A stretch of 45,568 nucleotides of DNA, from NCBI GenBank assembly GCA_039793985.1, contig JBAMMC010000018.1, forward strand, positions 1-45,568, in the 5' to 3' direction. The first letter of the stretch is position 1; the number at the start of each line of letters is the position of its first letter. Below the pieces are notes generated by a model. It was not told where the DNA came from. It ran no database searches and saw only the letters and a list, made by a program, of their open reading frames with translations. Below, piece after piece: positions 34,964 to 43,962 of the stretch. A program made the position numbers and the translations under genes. This stretch comes from ARK-14 sp002899805 (GTDB taxonomy: Archaea > Thermoproteota > Thermoprotei_A > Sulfolobales > Fervidicoccaceae).

Positions 34964-36148
34964 TCACTCGATTTCCACTAAAAATCCCTTCAAATAAAGC
35001 AATCCTCTATCTTGAACCCTAACATAGGGAGTAGCATTGAACGGGGTTATTTGATGAAGGACTCTTAAATCCAAACCTCTCTTCCATGATGACTTTCTCA
35101 AAATATTCAAAAGTTCGTCTCCCCTCAAACTGTAGCTACAACTAGAAGCGTATAAGATTCCTCCTGGCTTGAGAGCTTCAATAGTACTTTCGAAAAGCTT
35201 TTCATATGCTTTCATTCCCTTTTCTTTAGCAGATAAGGTAGGAATCATAGCTGGTGGATCTGCTACAATAAAATCGAATTTCTTCCTTTTTGCTCTTATC
35301 CAATCGAGTACTTTTTCTACTCTTCCCCTCAATACATCAAAGCTTTCTGCATATCCATTGAGTATAAGGTTCCTTTCTGCTAATGCTAGTGCTCGTTCAT
35401 CTTCATCGATGGCTAGAGTCCTTTTAGCACCGGCAGAAAGAGCAGCAATGCTGAAGGCGCCAGTGTATGAAAACAGATCCAGAACATCCATCCCCCTCAG
35501 GTCCATCGAAGCTATCTTCTTTCTGGCTTCTCGCTGATCCAAATAGAAGCCTGTTTTCTGTCCTATATCGAAATTGACAATCACTCTATATTTTTCTTCT
35601 TCGATGACAACCTCAGAGGGAGGTTTCCCTATTAAAAATTTTCTTTCGACTGGAAGCCCAAACGCTTTTCTTCCTCTCTGATCATTCTTAAGGTATACCC
35701 TTTCACTTATTCCAAGTTTCACAATTTTTTCTGCTAAGATATTGCTCGAAGCATCCCAACCAAAGCTCGAACTCTGTATTACAGAGGTGTCTCCATAGAC
35801 GTCTATGATCAGTCCTGGAGTTCCGTCGCTGTCAGCATAGAGCAATCTATACCCCCTTTTGCTATCTTCACCCCCTCTCTCTCTGAGCTTGCGGGCTCTT
35901 TCAAGCCTCCACTCAATCAATTCATTGAGATCTTTCGAATCGTTTTCTGAGACATAGGAAATTATTCTTCCTCCAATAGGTCCGATTCTTTCAAAAAAAC
36001 CTCTTGCTATCACTTCTCCTTTGAATAAAAACTCGACAAAAACTCCATTTTTTAAACTAGGCTCTTCCTTGATCCATTTTGAATAGATCGTATAGACCCT
36101 TCTTTCGAGGAATTTTCTCGCTTCTTCTTTCAACAGAACCTTTTCCAT
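34964..36148 (-). CDS. RlmI-like rRNA cytosine-C5 methyltransferase family protein
   Basis: A 394-residue S-adenosylmethionine-dependent RNA methyltransferase of COG1092. A PUA-like N-terminal domain (about 1-75, with GEVIARGFF) and an EEHUD-like middle segment precede the Rossmann domain with MDVLDLFSYTGAFSIAAL (motif I), AIDEDERALALAERN and the FIVADPPA catalytic loop. A Cys in SSCSYSL near the end matches the second motif of the RlmI/RlmK group. It modifies RNA, probably rRNA, but the site in archaea is not known from sequence. Confidence 0.86.
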   Translation of the reverse strand: MEKVLLKEEARKFLERRVYTIYSKWIKEEPSLKNGVFVEFLFKGEVIARGFFERIGPIGGRIISYVSENDSKDLNELIEWRLERARKLRERGGEDSKRGYRLLYADSDGTPGLIIDVYGDTSVIQSSSFGWDASSNILAEKIVKLGISERVYLKNDQRGRKAFGLPVERKFLIGKPPSEVVIEEEKYRVIVNFDIGQKTGFYLDQREARKKIASMDLRGMDVLDLFSYTGAFSIAALSAGAKRTLAIDEDERALALAERNLILNGYAESFDVLRGRVEKVLDWIRAKRKKFDFIVADPPAMIPTLSAKEKGMKAYEKLFESTIEALKPGGILYASSCSYSLRGDELLNILRKSSWKRGLDLRVLHQITPFNATPYVRVQDRGLLYLKGFLVEIE

Positions 36149-36161
36149 CTTATTTTCTTCC

Positions 36162-36890
36162 TCAATAAGTTGAAAGGACTTTAGCTACTGTTTCGCCTAT
36201 TCTTATCATTTCTTGATTTACCCTTTCACTACCGAGCAGACCTTTTGCTCCATCCACTAAACTATCAGTTACATACAGTACACAAGCAGTATCGAAGCCT
36301 CTCATCCAGCCAAGAGCAGTAAGACCGGCACATTCCATCTCTATTGAAAGGAACCCAAGTTTTCCAAGTTCTTCGGCGAGAGTTTCACTCTCTGCGTAAA
36401 AAGCATCACTACTAATGACAGGACCTTTATGTACAATGAAACCTCCTCTCCCCAACTCATCAATTAATTTTTTAGTGAGTTCATGTGAGGTAGAGTTAGG
36501 AGGTACAACGTCTCGAGGGAAGTATTGTCTTATAGCACTTGAGCTGAAATGTCCAGCTGCGGTTGCCACGACCACATCTCCTATCTTAACGTCTTTTCTC
36601 AGGGATCCCGTTGTTCCAATTCTTACTATTTTTTTCGCTCCCAGCATGAATAATTCCTCAAATATTATCATTGCACTTGGCATACCCATACCATGAGTCG
36701 TGATACTCAGAGGAATTCCGCCATATTTTCCAGTGTAAGTCAGCAGACCTCTGTTGCTATTGACGAGGCGAGCTTCAGAAAGGAAAGAATTCGAGAATAC
36801 CTGGGCTCTATTAGGATCTCCTACCGCTATAACTCTTTCCGCGAGATCTCCATTCTTTATTTTTAAGTGAACTGGTTCTCTTATTTCCAA
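36162..36890 (-). CDS. Nucleoside phosphorylase (PNP/uridine phosphorylase family)
   Basis: Splits nucleosides with phosphate into free base and (deoxy)ribose 1-phosphate. 242 residues of the hexameric NP-I family: VIAVGDPNRAQ (phosphate-binding Gly/Arg), RIGTTGSLRKDVKIGDVVVA, and the ribose-binding SIEMECAGLTALGW. The residues that separate purine from uridine specificity cannot be read with confidence. The start is TTG 36890, with GAGGTG about 7 bases ahead. It is 13 bases upstream of the RlmI-like gene on the same strand. It fits nucleoside salvage together with the BMP importer. Confidence 0.87.
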   Translation of the reverse strand: MEIREPVHLKIKNGDLAERVIAVGDPNRAQVFSNSFLSEARLVNSNRGLLTYTGKYGGIPLSITTHGMGMPSAMIIFEELFMLGAKKIVRIGTTGSLRKDVKIGDVVVATAAGHFSSSAIRQYFPRDVVPPNSTSHELTKKLIDELGRGGFIVHKGPVISSDAFYAESETLAEELGKLGFLSIEMECAGLTALGWMRGFDTACVLYVTDSLVDGAKGLLGSERVNQEMIRIGETVAKVLSTY

Positions 36891-37201
36891 ACTTCAACAC
36901 CTCTTTGCATTCGGAAACCTAGTACCTCCTATCAGGATAGGGTTTCTCGTTTCTACTTAGAGTATAAAGTAATTCTACGGTATTTTAGCATTGGGTTTTT
37001 TTAACTTTCAACCTCAAGACCTAGTGACAGAGCGCTAACTTCGAGCAAAAAAGCTAAAAGCAAATGTGAAAACCCATTAGCTTCTCTAAAGGAGCTATAA
37101 ATCCCTGGGAATAGATTAGATATCGATTAGATGAAGAATTTAATAACCTTCTTTGGGAAAGATGAGTTCTGAGAACAAGATGGTGGCGAGGCTGTTTGAA
37201 A
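36891..37201. other. Intergenic region before the rpl20e cluster
   Basis: No standard gene is seen. It contains a T-run at about 37006-37012, a TAGCTTCT/AGGAGCTA hairpin (about 37079-37098), a TATA-like ATTTAATAACC at 37138-37148, and an 18-codon frame (37162-37218, MSSENKMVARLF...) that overlaps the rpl20e start out of frame. The short frame could be a chance opening or an upstream peptide. Confidence 0.4.
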
Positions 37202-37450
37202 ATGCCAAAACTGTTTAGAGTTAGCGGGAAAATGTTGATTTCTCACGACCATTTCCCAAGGGAGCAGAACTTCAATTTAGAGCTTACTGGTAATAGTGAG
37301 AAAGAAGTGATTGAGAAAGTTTATTCACTACTTGGAAGTAGGCACAAGCTGAAGAGATATCATATTAAGATAGAAAAAATTGAAGAAGTTTCCGAACCGG
37401 CTAGTAAATTCAATAGTGAGTTAATGGAACTTAAAGGGTGGAGATTTTGA
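37202..37450 (+). CDS. rpl20e: Ribosomal protein eL20 (L18Ae/LX)
   Basis: A small archaeal/eukaryotic large-subunit protein, 82 residues. MPKLFRVSGKML at the start and YSLLGSRHKLKRYHIKIEKIEEV later match the LX family. ATG 37202 has GAGGC eight bases upstream. It leads a tight cluster with pfdA, ftsY, rnp4 and a YhbY-like gene, all on the same strand; this order, LX-pfdA-ftsY, is common in archaea. The usual upstream eIF6, eL31 and eL39 genes are not present here. Confidence 0.88.
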   Translation: MPKLFRVSGKMLISHDHFPREQNFNLELTGNSEKEVIEKVYSLLGSRHKLKRYHIKIEKIEEVSEPASKFNSELMELKGWRF

Positions 37451-37872
37451 GCGAAAAAGTTCAAATTGATGCTAATGCGCTCGTTCAAACAATAGATAGA
37501 CTTGAAAAATACATAGAAGGACTAAAAGAAGTGATTGAAGATCTGAATGAAAGGCTTATTGAAACGAGAACTGCAGCCGAAGGAATTAAGAGGATCCAAC
37601 AGGGAGAGATCGGGGAAGTCCTTATTTCGATCGATAGGTACGGAAATTCGCTTATCAGATTGAAGGGGAAAGTTGAAGATAAAGCTTTAGTGCATCTTGG
37701 GCTGGGTATATATGTTGAAAATAGTTTTGGGGAAGCCATCAGACTCCTTGAGCAGAGAGAACAGGAAATAAAAGGAGAAATCGAGAGGGTTTCTAAAGAG
37801 CTGGAGTATAGAACTAATGAGTACCAAAGGCTTCAGAGCCTCATCTATTCTTTGGCAGCACAAGGAAGATAA
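37447..37872 (+). CDS. pfdA: Prefoldin alpha subunit
   Basis: A subunit of the hexameric cytosolic chaperone that delivers unfolded proteins to the thermosome. About 141 residues with two long coiled coils (about 5-45 and 95-138) joined by a beta-hairpin region (LISIDRYGNSLIRLKG, then ALVHLGLGIYVE), as in the family. TTG 37447 overlaps the rpl20e stop as TTGA and has GGTGGA just ahead; GTG 37438 is less likely. Confidence 0.9.
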   Translation: MSEKVQIDANALVQTIDRLEKYIEGLKEVIEDLNERLIETRTAAEGIKRIQQGEIGEVLISIDRYGNSLIRLKGKVEDKALVHLGLGIYVENSFGEAIRLLEQREQEIKGEIERVSKELEYRTNEYQRLQSLIYSLAAQGR

Positions 37873-37885
37873 CGTGTGAAAACTG

Positions 37886-38830
37886 ATGTTCGGAAGTATT
37901 AGGAAGAGTTTTACAAAGTTTGTAGAAGGAATAAGTTCAAAGCTGGGAACGAGGGAAATAAAAGCAGAAGACTTGGAAGAGCCTCTCAATTCCCTTCTTT
38001 TAGAATTAGCCGAGAGCGATGTAGCTTACAATACTGCCGAGCAAATAGTTTCAAATTTGAAAAGCCATCTACTCGGTAAAAGAATTCGAAAAGAAGAAGA
38101 TGTAAGTAGCGCTATGATGGAATCACTCAAAGAACTTATAATGAATTTTGTTAAAGAACCCAATTTTGATATGATAGATTCGGCCTTGAACAAATGTAAA
38201 GAAAGAAAAGAACCTTACGTGGTAGTTTTCATGGGAGTAAATGGAGTAGGGAAGACTACGAGTATAGCGAAAGTAGCATATATGGCAAAAAAGAGAGGAT
38301 TAACGCCACTTATTGTAGCAGGGGACACGTTTAGGGCTGGTTCCCAAGAACAACTGGAAGTACATGCGAATAGGATCGGTGTTCCTATAATAAAGGCAAA
38401 ATATGGAAGTGATTCGGCCTCAGTTGTATTTGATGCTATAAACTATGCCAAAAAGAGAAATATCTGTTTAGTGCTCGTGGATACAGCGGGAAGAATGCAT
38501 ATAGACAAAGACCTCGTTGAGGAGCTGAAAAAGGTCATAAGAGTAGCCTCTCCAGATTTAAAGCTCCTAGTCATAGATTCATTGACAGGAAATGATGCCG
38601 TTGAACAAGCTAAAAAATATGACGAAGAGATCGGCGTTGATGGATATATCCTAACGAAAGCTGATGCCGACACAAAAGGAGGGAGCGCTCTCAGTGTTGC
38701 ATTTGAGACAGGAAAACCAATTATGTTTGTTGGTGTAGGGCAAAATTACGAAGACATTATTCCATTTTCAAAGAACTGGCTTATATCCCTACTATTGGGG
38801 AAAGGAAATGGCGAAGGGAAGGAAAATTAA
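37886..38830 (+). CDS. ftsY: Signal recognition particle receptor FtsY
   Basis: The membrane-associated GTPase that receives SRP-ribosome complexes. 314 residues, consisting of the N and G domains without a long acidic A domain. G1 is GVNGVGKTT (about 117), G3 DTAGR (about 198), G4 TKAD (about 256), and the closing GVGQNYEDIIPF is typical of FtsY rather than Ffh. It starts at ATG 37886 and its end overlaps rnp4 by 23 bases. Confidence 0.94.
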   Translation: MFGSIRKSFTKFVEGISSKLGTREIKAEDLEEPLNSLLLELAESDVAYNTAEQIVSNLKSHLLGKRIRKEEDVSSAMMESLKELIMNFVKEPNFDMIDSALNKCKERKEPYVVVFMGVNGVGKTTSIAKVAYMAKKRGLTPLIVAGDTFRAGSQEQLEVHANRIGVPIIKAKYGSDSASVVFDAINYAKKRNICLVLVDTAGRMHIDKDLVEELKKVIRVASPDLKLLVIDSLTGNDAVEQAKKYDEEIGVDGYILTKADADTKGGSALSVAFETGKPIMFVGVGQNYEDIIPFSKNWLISLLLGKGNGEGKEN

Positions 38831-39131
38831 ACGAAGTTATGGAAAAGAGAAAAAAGAGGTTATTACTGCCTATGAAAAGTCTCTAACAATAGCCTTGGCT
38901 CATCAGGAAATAGACTTGAGATATTTAGGAAAGAACATAGTGGCATTATCCAGAAAATTCAATGTGAGATTGGGAAGAACGAGATCTCTCTTTGTTTGCA
39001 GAAAATGTGGAACAATTCTTATACCTGGGAGAAATGGAAGATTTAGATTACATAGAAGGGGAAGTATGAGCTATCTTGGCATCAAGTGCCTTTTTTGTGG
39101 AGAATATAGGAAAGTTGTAATCAAAGAGTGA
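38808..39131 (+). CDS. rnp4: RNase P protein component 4 (Rpp21/Rpr2)
   Basis: A protein subunit of archaeal RNase P, which removes 5' leaders from tRNA precursors. 107 residues: a basic helical N-terminus, then a zinc ribbon with two Cys pairs (FVCRKCGT and IKCLFCGE), as in Rpp21. Its start lies inside ftsY with a 23-base overlap, so they are cotranscribed and probably coupled. The YhbY-like gene follows. Confidence 0.9.
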   Translation: MAKGRKIKRSYGKEKKEVITAYEKSLTIALAHQEIDLRYLGKNIVALSRKFNVRLGRTRSLFVCRKCGTILIPGRNGRFRLHRRGSMSYLGIKCLFCGEYRKVVIKE

Positions 39132-39136
39132 TTGAA

Positions 39137-39382
39137 ATGGGAAAAAATGAAGTTAGAATTGGCAAGTTAGGGATAACTCGGGAATTAATAGATGAAATAA
39201 AAAGAAGATTGGAAAGGGAGAAGGAAGTAAAAGTAAGAATAAACAAGAATTTGATTTCAATAGGAGAAGACAGAAAAGAAATAGCAAAAAAAGTTGCTGA
39301 GCTCTCAGAAGCTGAGTTAATAGAAATCAGAGGTTTTACCTTCGTTTTGAAAAAGTCAGGGGAAACCACCAACAACCACTGA
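39137..39382 (+). CDS. YhbY-like CRM-domain RNA-binding protein
   Basis: About 81 residues of a single CRM/YhbY domain: GKLGITRELIDEIKRRLE, followed by VKVRINKN and later EIRGFTFVLKK. The order matches the KRKA-like/GxxG RNA-binding fold of YhbY, which acts in ribosome assembly. ATG 39137 follows GAGTGAT; a GTG at 39128 is possible but overlaps rnp4. The 3' end overlaps the convergent asparaginase gene by 27 bases. Confidence 0.84.
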   Translation: MGKNEVRIGKLGITRELIDEIKRRLEREKEVKVRINKNLISIGEDRKEIAKKVAELSEAELIEIRGFTFVLKKSGETTNNH

Positions 39383-40246
39383 GCTTGCACCATACTTTTT
39401 ATAAGCGTACGGCATCGATTCAGTATTATATATCGCTAACCAACCTCCAGCTATATCAAGGCCAATTACTCCGAAAGTATCTTTTTTGAAACGGTTCTCC
39501 ACATAGCTAATCATCGTTTTTCCTGTTAATTCGATCGAGCCAAGCAGAGTGGCTTCCTCAACGATTCTTCTGGTAATACCGAGGATTGTTATCAGCTCAC
39601 CTATTCCAGTCGCTGAAGCGGCTGCATAGTGGTTCGCGTAATAGCCAGCGCCAGGTATTGGGGAATCGCCAATTCTCCCCGGCATTTTGCCCATTATTCC
39701 TCCAGTGCTTGCCCCAGCTGCTGTCCGGCAATAGGAGTCTACAGCTGCAGCTCCAACCGTATCTCCTCCCCTCCAGTCGTTTCTCGAGACCGATCTCGTG
39801 GTTTGTTTTATTTTAGCATTGAGAAGATCTGGTTCTATTGTGAAACCATTATCCAGCGCAAACTTTTTAGCACCTTCACCGGAAAGTATAACGTGAGGAG
39901 TCTTCTTCATTACTAGAAGGGCCACTCGAATGGGAGAGGCAATGCCTCTAATAGAAGCTACAGCTCCTGCGTCTAAGCTATTTCCATCCATTATGCCGGC
40001 ATCCATCTCCACAAACCCCTCTGAATTAGGAACAGAACCTCTCCCCGCGTTAAATACTCCAGACTCTTCCATCAAGGAAATAGCTTCGACTACAGCTTCT
40101 ACGGAAGTTCCACCAGCTAACATCACATTAAGTCCTGCCTCTACTGATTCTATCAATGCTTTCCTAGCCTTTTCCTTCCTTTCATCAGGAACAGAGGTCC
40201 ATCTCCCAGCTCCTCCATGAACTATGATAGCAGGAGAGCATTTCAT
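39356..40246 (-). CDS. Isoaspartyl peptidase/L-asparaginase (T2 family)
   Basis: An Ntn-hydrolase of about 296 residues that cleaves isoaspartyl peptides or asparagine after self-cleavage. IIVHGGAGRW at the N-terminus and GRGSVPNSEGFVEMDAGIMDG are family signatures. The autocatalytic nucleophile is Thr in GGDTVGAAAVD, followed by ASTGGIMGKMPGRIGDSPIPGAG with the substrate-binding Arg and Gly residues. ATG 40246 has GGTGG upstream; TTG 40249 is the alternative. Confidence 0.9.
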   Translation of the reverse strand: MKCSPAIIVHGGAGRWTSVPDERKEKARKALIESVEAGLNVMLAGGTSVEAVVEAISLMEESGVFNAGRGSVPNSEGFVEMDAGIMDGNSLDAGAVASIRGIASPIRVALLVMKKTPHVILSGEGAKKFALDNGFTIEPDLLNAKIKQTTRSVSRNDWRGGDTVGAAAVDSYCRTAAGASTGGIMGKMPGRIGDSPIPGAGYYANHYAAASATGIGELITILGITRRIVEEATLLGSIELTGKTMISYVENRFKKDTFGVIGLDIAGGWLAIYNTESMPYAYKKYGASSVVVGGFP

Positions 40247-40430
40247 CAATTACCACCAATTCTGATTTTTATTTTTCCAAATTATTAAAGGAAGAATTTC
40301 ATTAATATTAAAAAATTTAGGCATTCTTTATTTTGTATATTTCTCAATGACTTTCGCAAAAAATAAACAAGATCAGACCTTCAAAAAATTGTATCAAAAA
40401 ATTTTGAACATTCAATAAAAAATAATTGCT

Positions 40431-40465
40431 TTAAATAGAACTAACAGGATTTGATGATGTTTATG
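40431..40465 (+). promoter_or_regulatory. Promoter of the ECF transporter operon
   Basis: CTTTAAATA (40431-40439) is 25-30 bases before the ATG cluster at 40454-40465, so the mRNA is probably leaderless or nearly so. The 40250-40430 stretch is AT-rich and shows no riboswitch-like structure. Confidence 0.45.
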
Positions 40466-41203
40466 AAAGTAAACACAGTGAGATTAGCAATATTTGCAGC
40501 GCTTGTTTATGTTTTTACTGTAGCCGTTCAATTCGCACAACCAGTAACTGGAGGGTATTTTAACTTTGGAGAGGCAGCAATATACACATGCGCTTTAATA
40601 TCGGATCCTCTTACCACAGCTCTCGCAGCTGGTATTGGATCCTCGCTCGCCGATGCTACAACCGGTTATGGAATATTTGCTCCCGCAACACTTGTTATAA
40701 AATTTACGGAAGGTTACGTTGCCTCTCTGCTCTTTAGAAAGCTGAGAGCAAGTAAGGGTTGGCTTGCTGATACAGCTATAAGTCTCATATACGTGTTGAT
40801 GATTTCGCTCATAGGAATAAAGTACCTGAGCGGGAACTTGAGCTTTTCCATGCCAAATATGAGCTACTCTTTATATATACCGTGGGAACTCTGGATAGCA
40901 ATAGGTATACTAGTGATGCTGATTCCGTTAGTCTTAGAAAGGAAAGGAGGTAGCGATGTTAAATACGCATCTCTTCTATTAGCAGGGCTAATAATGGTAA
41001 CTGGATATTTTCTCTACGAATACTTCATTAGCAATCCACTTACTGGAAGACCAAGCATCGCCGCTGTTGCCGAGATTCCTGTAAACTTTGGTCAGGCCTT
41101 AGTTGGTGCGGCCGTAGCGATACCAGTCTACAATTTCTTGAGGAAGGCTGGTTATACTGAAGAATATGGGGGTATAGAAGCTAGAAATGAACAAACTCGT
41201 TGA
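40463..41203 (+). CDS. ECF transporter S component (PF07155-like), substrate unknown
   Basis: The membrane substrate-binding subunit of an energy-coupling factor importer, about 246 residues. The first half matches the ECF-ribofla_trS/COG4720 pattern: GGYFNFGEAAIYTCALI, then GSSLADATTGYGIFAPATLVIKF. The second half contains extra hydrophobic segments (about 110-180) that make it longer than typical S components of 170-200 residues. Substrates of this family include riboflavin and hydroxymethylpyrimidine, but no binding residue points to one. It shares a 17-base overlap with the ATPase gene. ATG 40463 fits the promoter; ATG 40454 and 40457 are also in frame. Confidence 0.8.
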   Translation: MKVNTVRLAIFAALVYVFTVAVQFAQPVTGGYFNFGEAAIYTCALISDPLTTALAAGIGSSLADATTGYGIFAPATLVIKFTEGYVASLLFRKLRASKGWLADTAISLIYVLMISLIGIKYLSGNLSFSMPNMSYSLYIPWELWIAIGILVMLIPLVLERKGGSDVKYASLLLAGLIMVTGYFLYEYFISNPLTGRPSIAAVAEIPVNFGQALVGAAVAIPVYNFLRKAGYTEEYGGIEARNEQTR

Positions 41204-42449
41204 AGTGGAAGGACTCGAGGTTAATTACACCGGTGCTGACCCGATAATATCAGGGATAAATTTTGACCTCTACAAAGGAGAATTACTCTTCGTGATGGGG
41301 AGAACTGGCGCTGGAAAAACAACATTGCTAAATGCTATAGTTGGAAACATTCCTAGGCTGATAAAAGGGAATGTTAATGGAAAGATCTTCATCAAAGGAA
41401 AGGATCCCAGAAAAGTTGGTAGCGATGAGCTTCTGAATGTGCTGGGTTTAGTTCCGCAGGAGCCTTGGAATGGAATAATAGGACCTACTGTAGAGGATGA
41501 AATAATGCTGAGTAAGATGCTCAGCGAGTTCGAGTTTGAGAATAATGAGTTAACAAAATTCTTCGATTTGGATGCCTTTTATGAAAGGACCACGTTCACT
41601 TTGAGTGCCGGAGAGGTACAAAAGCTAGCTATTCTCTCGAGGATAATACTCAATGTCGATGTTCTCATACTCGATGAGCCTCTCACATATTTGGATAAGA
41701 AATCTAGAGAAGAGCTGAAAAAGATTGTGAAATTTTTACTTGATGCTGAAAAAATAATCATAGTCACTGGTCATGAAAAAGGTTTCTGGGACGAAATGGC
41801 CAAAAAAACGATAGAACTGATGGGGAGAGAGGATGGAGAGTGGGTGAAAAAATTAGCTGCGATGAAAGTTGAGAAATTGAACGAAAAGCCTCATGTGGAG
41901 GTTAAAGATCTCGAATATAAATACTACCCCTCGAGAAATCCAATTTTTGAAGATTTCAATCTCAGCCTAGATGGTGGAGGAGTTTTTCTCATTAAAGGAC
42001 CAAATGGGTCTGGAAAAACTACTCTACTGAGATTACTCGCGGGTTTGGCAAAGCCTAAAAGGGGAAAGATATACCTCTCACATAGACCTCTTTTCCTTCC
42101 AGATAATCCATTGTTGTTCTTTAGTAGACCAACTGTTTTAGAAGAGCTTCAGCCCTTGCTTGGGAATAGTGAGGTGGGGAAAACAAACATCATTAATAAA
42201 AGAATAAAGGATCTAAGCAGTGGTGAAAGGAGGCTAACATCTCTTTTAGCTGCTTCATTATTGAAGAAACCTATACTACTTATGGATGAGCCCACAGTGG
42301 GGTTGGATGCTGAGTATAAGGCTTTGGCTAAAGAATTTTTCAGGAAATTAGGGGATTCCGGCAGAATGCTCTTGATATCTACACATGATCCCAGCTTAGA
42401 TAACATTGCTGACGACGTTATAGAAATAAGCCCTTCGAGGGAGAAATGA
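41187..42449 (+). CDS. ECF transporter ATPase, fused A1-A2
   Basis: A 420-residue protein with two ABC ATPase domains, equal to EcfA1 and EcfA2 in one chain. Domain 1: Walker A GRTGAGKTT, signature LSAGEVQKLAI, Walker B VLILDEPLTYLD. Domain 2: GPNGSGKTT, LSSGERRLTSL and ILLMDEPTVGLD. Both sites look competent. It starts inside the S-component gene and ends in an ATGA overlap with the T-component gene, so the three subunits are coupled. Confidence 0.92.
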   Translation: MNKLVEVEGLEVNYTGADPIISGINFDLYKGELLFVMGRTGAGKTTLLNAIVGNIPRLIKGNVNGKIFIKGKDPRKVGSDELLNVLGLVPQEPWNGIIGPTVEDEIMLSKMLSEFEFENNELTKFFDLDAFYERTTFTLSAGEVQKLAILSRIILNVDVLILDEPLTYLDKKSREELKKIVKFLLDAEKIIIVTGHEKGFWDEMAKKTIELMGREDGEWVKKLAAMKVEKLNEKPHVEVKDLEYKYYPSRNPIFEDFNLSLDGGGVFLIKGPNGSGKTTLLRLLAGLAKPKRGKIYLSHRPLFLPDNPLLFFSRPTVLEELQPLLGNSEVGKTNIINKRIKDLSSGERRLTSLLAASLLKKPILLMDEPTVGLDAEYKALAKEFFRKLGDSGRMLLISTHDPSLDNIADDVIEISPSREK

Positions 42450-43153
42450 TGCTGAGAGAGATGATAAGTTTTTTCGCACAAATCATAATAAATTCAATCT
42501 TCATTAACCCATCTGCACCTCACAGAAGAGCCAATCTTTTTTCAAAGTTACTCTTTCTGATAACAACAATTATAGCATATCTCAAAAACCCCATATTTGG
42601 AATCGTTATCATTGTAGAGACAATGATAATTTACATAATGTCAACAGGAAGTTTTATTGAACCGATCTCAATGCTAGCCCTCTCTTCAATACCAGCCTTC
42701 TGGATGGCGATAACCGGACTATTTTTCCTTGTTCTTAATGGTCATTCTAATCCAATTTATTTCATAGAAATATTCTATAAAACTCTTTTATACTCTTTCT
42801 ATGTAATGTTGGCTGCAAGCTTTATTACGCCCAGCGATATATCATTAATCTTAAAAAACTTTACAAAAAAGATCACATTCCCCTATCTACTTTGGTCCCT
42901 TATACCATTTCAGCTCAAGGACGCTATAACATCGTTAAAAATTCAGGAATTGAAAGGAAACACTCTAAGCAGTAGTATATTTGTAGTATTTTCCGAGCAA
43001 TTGGAACGAGCTGACCAAATAACAATGGCAAATAATTCAAGGCTCGATGGAAGTATCAAAAGGTACATAAAAAAGAAAGGAAACAGAAAATTCACCTTCT
43101 TATTCTATTTTCTATCCGCTCTAAATGTAATCATGATATCAGTTGTCTTTTAA
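42446..43153 (+). CDS. ecfT: ECF transporter T component
   Basis: A 235-residue membrane protein that links the ATPase to the S component. The N-terminus has five or so helices; the coupling region at about 150-205 contains LKIQELKGNT and RADQITMANNSRLDGSIK, which resemble the short Ala-Arg-Gly-type coupling motifs of EcfT in a diverged form. Homology is weaker than for the ATPase, but the position and topology are decisive. ATG 42446 overlaps the preceding stop. Confidence 0.78.
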   Translation: MMLREMISFFAQIIINSIFINPSAPHRRANLFSKLLFLITTIIAYLKNPIFGIVIIVETMIIYIMSTGSFIEPISMLALSSIPAFWMAITGLFFLVLNGHSNPIYFIEIFYKTLLYSFYVMLAASFITPSDISLILKNFTKKITFPYLLWSLIPFQLKDAITSLKIQELKGNTLSSSIFVVFSEQLERADQITMANNSRLDGSIKRYIKKKGNRKFTFLFYFLSALNVIMISVVF

Positions 43154-43281
43154 TTCTAAGTACAGGTTGACTTACGAGAGTCGAAATTTTTTATTTACTT
43201 CAAAATATAATATGTGAAAATATTCCATTAAACAAAAATAATTTCAGCAGCCACATTAAAGCTAAATTTGGTGAATTGTTA

Positions 43282-43962
43282 GTGGAAAAATTGAAGTATG
43301 GAATAATATTGCTCGAAAGCTCATTGGAGACTCTTCCGGAAGATATTGCAAAAACTCGTAAGGCGAGAGCTTTGTCAATGAGGTATGGTATTCCTCCCAG
43401 ATATCTCCTCCTCGATGTAAGTAATTTTTACAAGGAAATGAAGATTTTTCACATCTCCTCAAGAAGAGGGAGACCAGATATTGTTCATCAGTTTCTCTTG
43501 GCTACTCAATACTCTCCTTTGAACTTTTTTGGTAAATTAAAAGTGTATATTCATACATGGAAAGGGGAAATAATAGAAGTAAATGAAAAAGCAAGGATCC
43601 CCAAAAATTATTTTCAATTTGTTGGTCTGATTCAACAGGTTTATATGAAAGGGGCGGTTCCTTCAAGAGAAGCTCCTCTTCTTAAGTTAATAAGAGAGGT
43701 AAACCTTAGAGAGTACCTAAGTAATCTTGGCATCAAAAACATTGTGCTTCTGCATGAGAAGGGAGAAAGAATTTCCAAAGAGACGCTGAAAGATTTCACT
43801 TTCCCCAACTTCATTTTTGGTATAGGAGGATTCCCCCACGGTGAGTTTACGGAAGATATACTTTCCATGTCCTCCAAGAGAATATCTTTTTTTGGAGGAA
43901 TGCAGTTGGATGCTTGGCTCGCTGCAGATAGGCTTATATGCTATTTGGAAAATTGCTCTTGA
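43282..43962 (+). CDS. nep1: 16S rRNA pseudouridine N1-methyltransferase Nep1 (EMG1)
   Basis: A SPOUT-class methyltransferase of about 226 residues needed for small-subunit assembly. The diagnostic block RGRPDIVHQFLL followed by SPLNFFGKLKVYIHT is present, as are the IPKNYFQFVGLIQQV segment and the C-terminal FIFGIGGFPHGEF and LDAWLAADRL, which form the knotted cofactor site. GTG 43282 follows GGTGA by six bases; TTG 43276 is also in frame. It is separated from the ECF operon by about 130 AT-rich bases. Confidence 0.9.
   Translation: MEKLKYGIILLESSLETLPEDIAKTRKARALSMRYGIPPRYLLLDVSNFYKEMKIFHISSRRGRPDIVHQFLLATQYSPLNFFGKLKVYIHTWKGEIIEVNEKARIPKNYFQFVGLIQQVYMKGAVPSREAPLLKLIREVNLREYLSNLGIKNIVLLHEKGERISKETLKDFTFPNFIFGIGGFPHGEFTEDILSMSSKRISFFGGMQLDAWLAADRLICYLENCS

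Noticed and set aside
37158..37175. GATGA and CTGA close together before rpl20e
   Set aside because: The boxes are only three bases apart, too close for a C/D guide RNA.
40250..40450. Possible riboswitch ahead of the ECF transporter
   Set aside because: The stretch is plain AT-rich sequence without paired segments, and the transcript appears leaderless.
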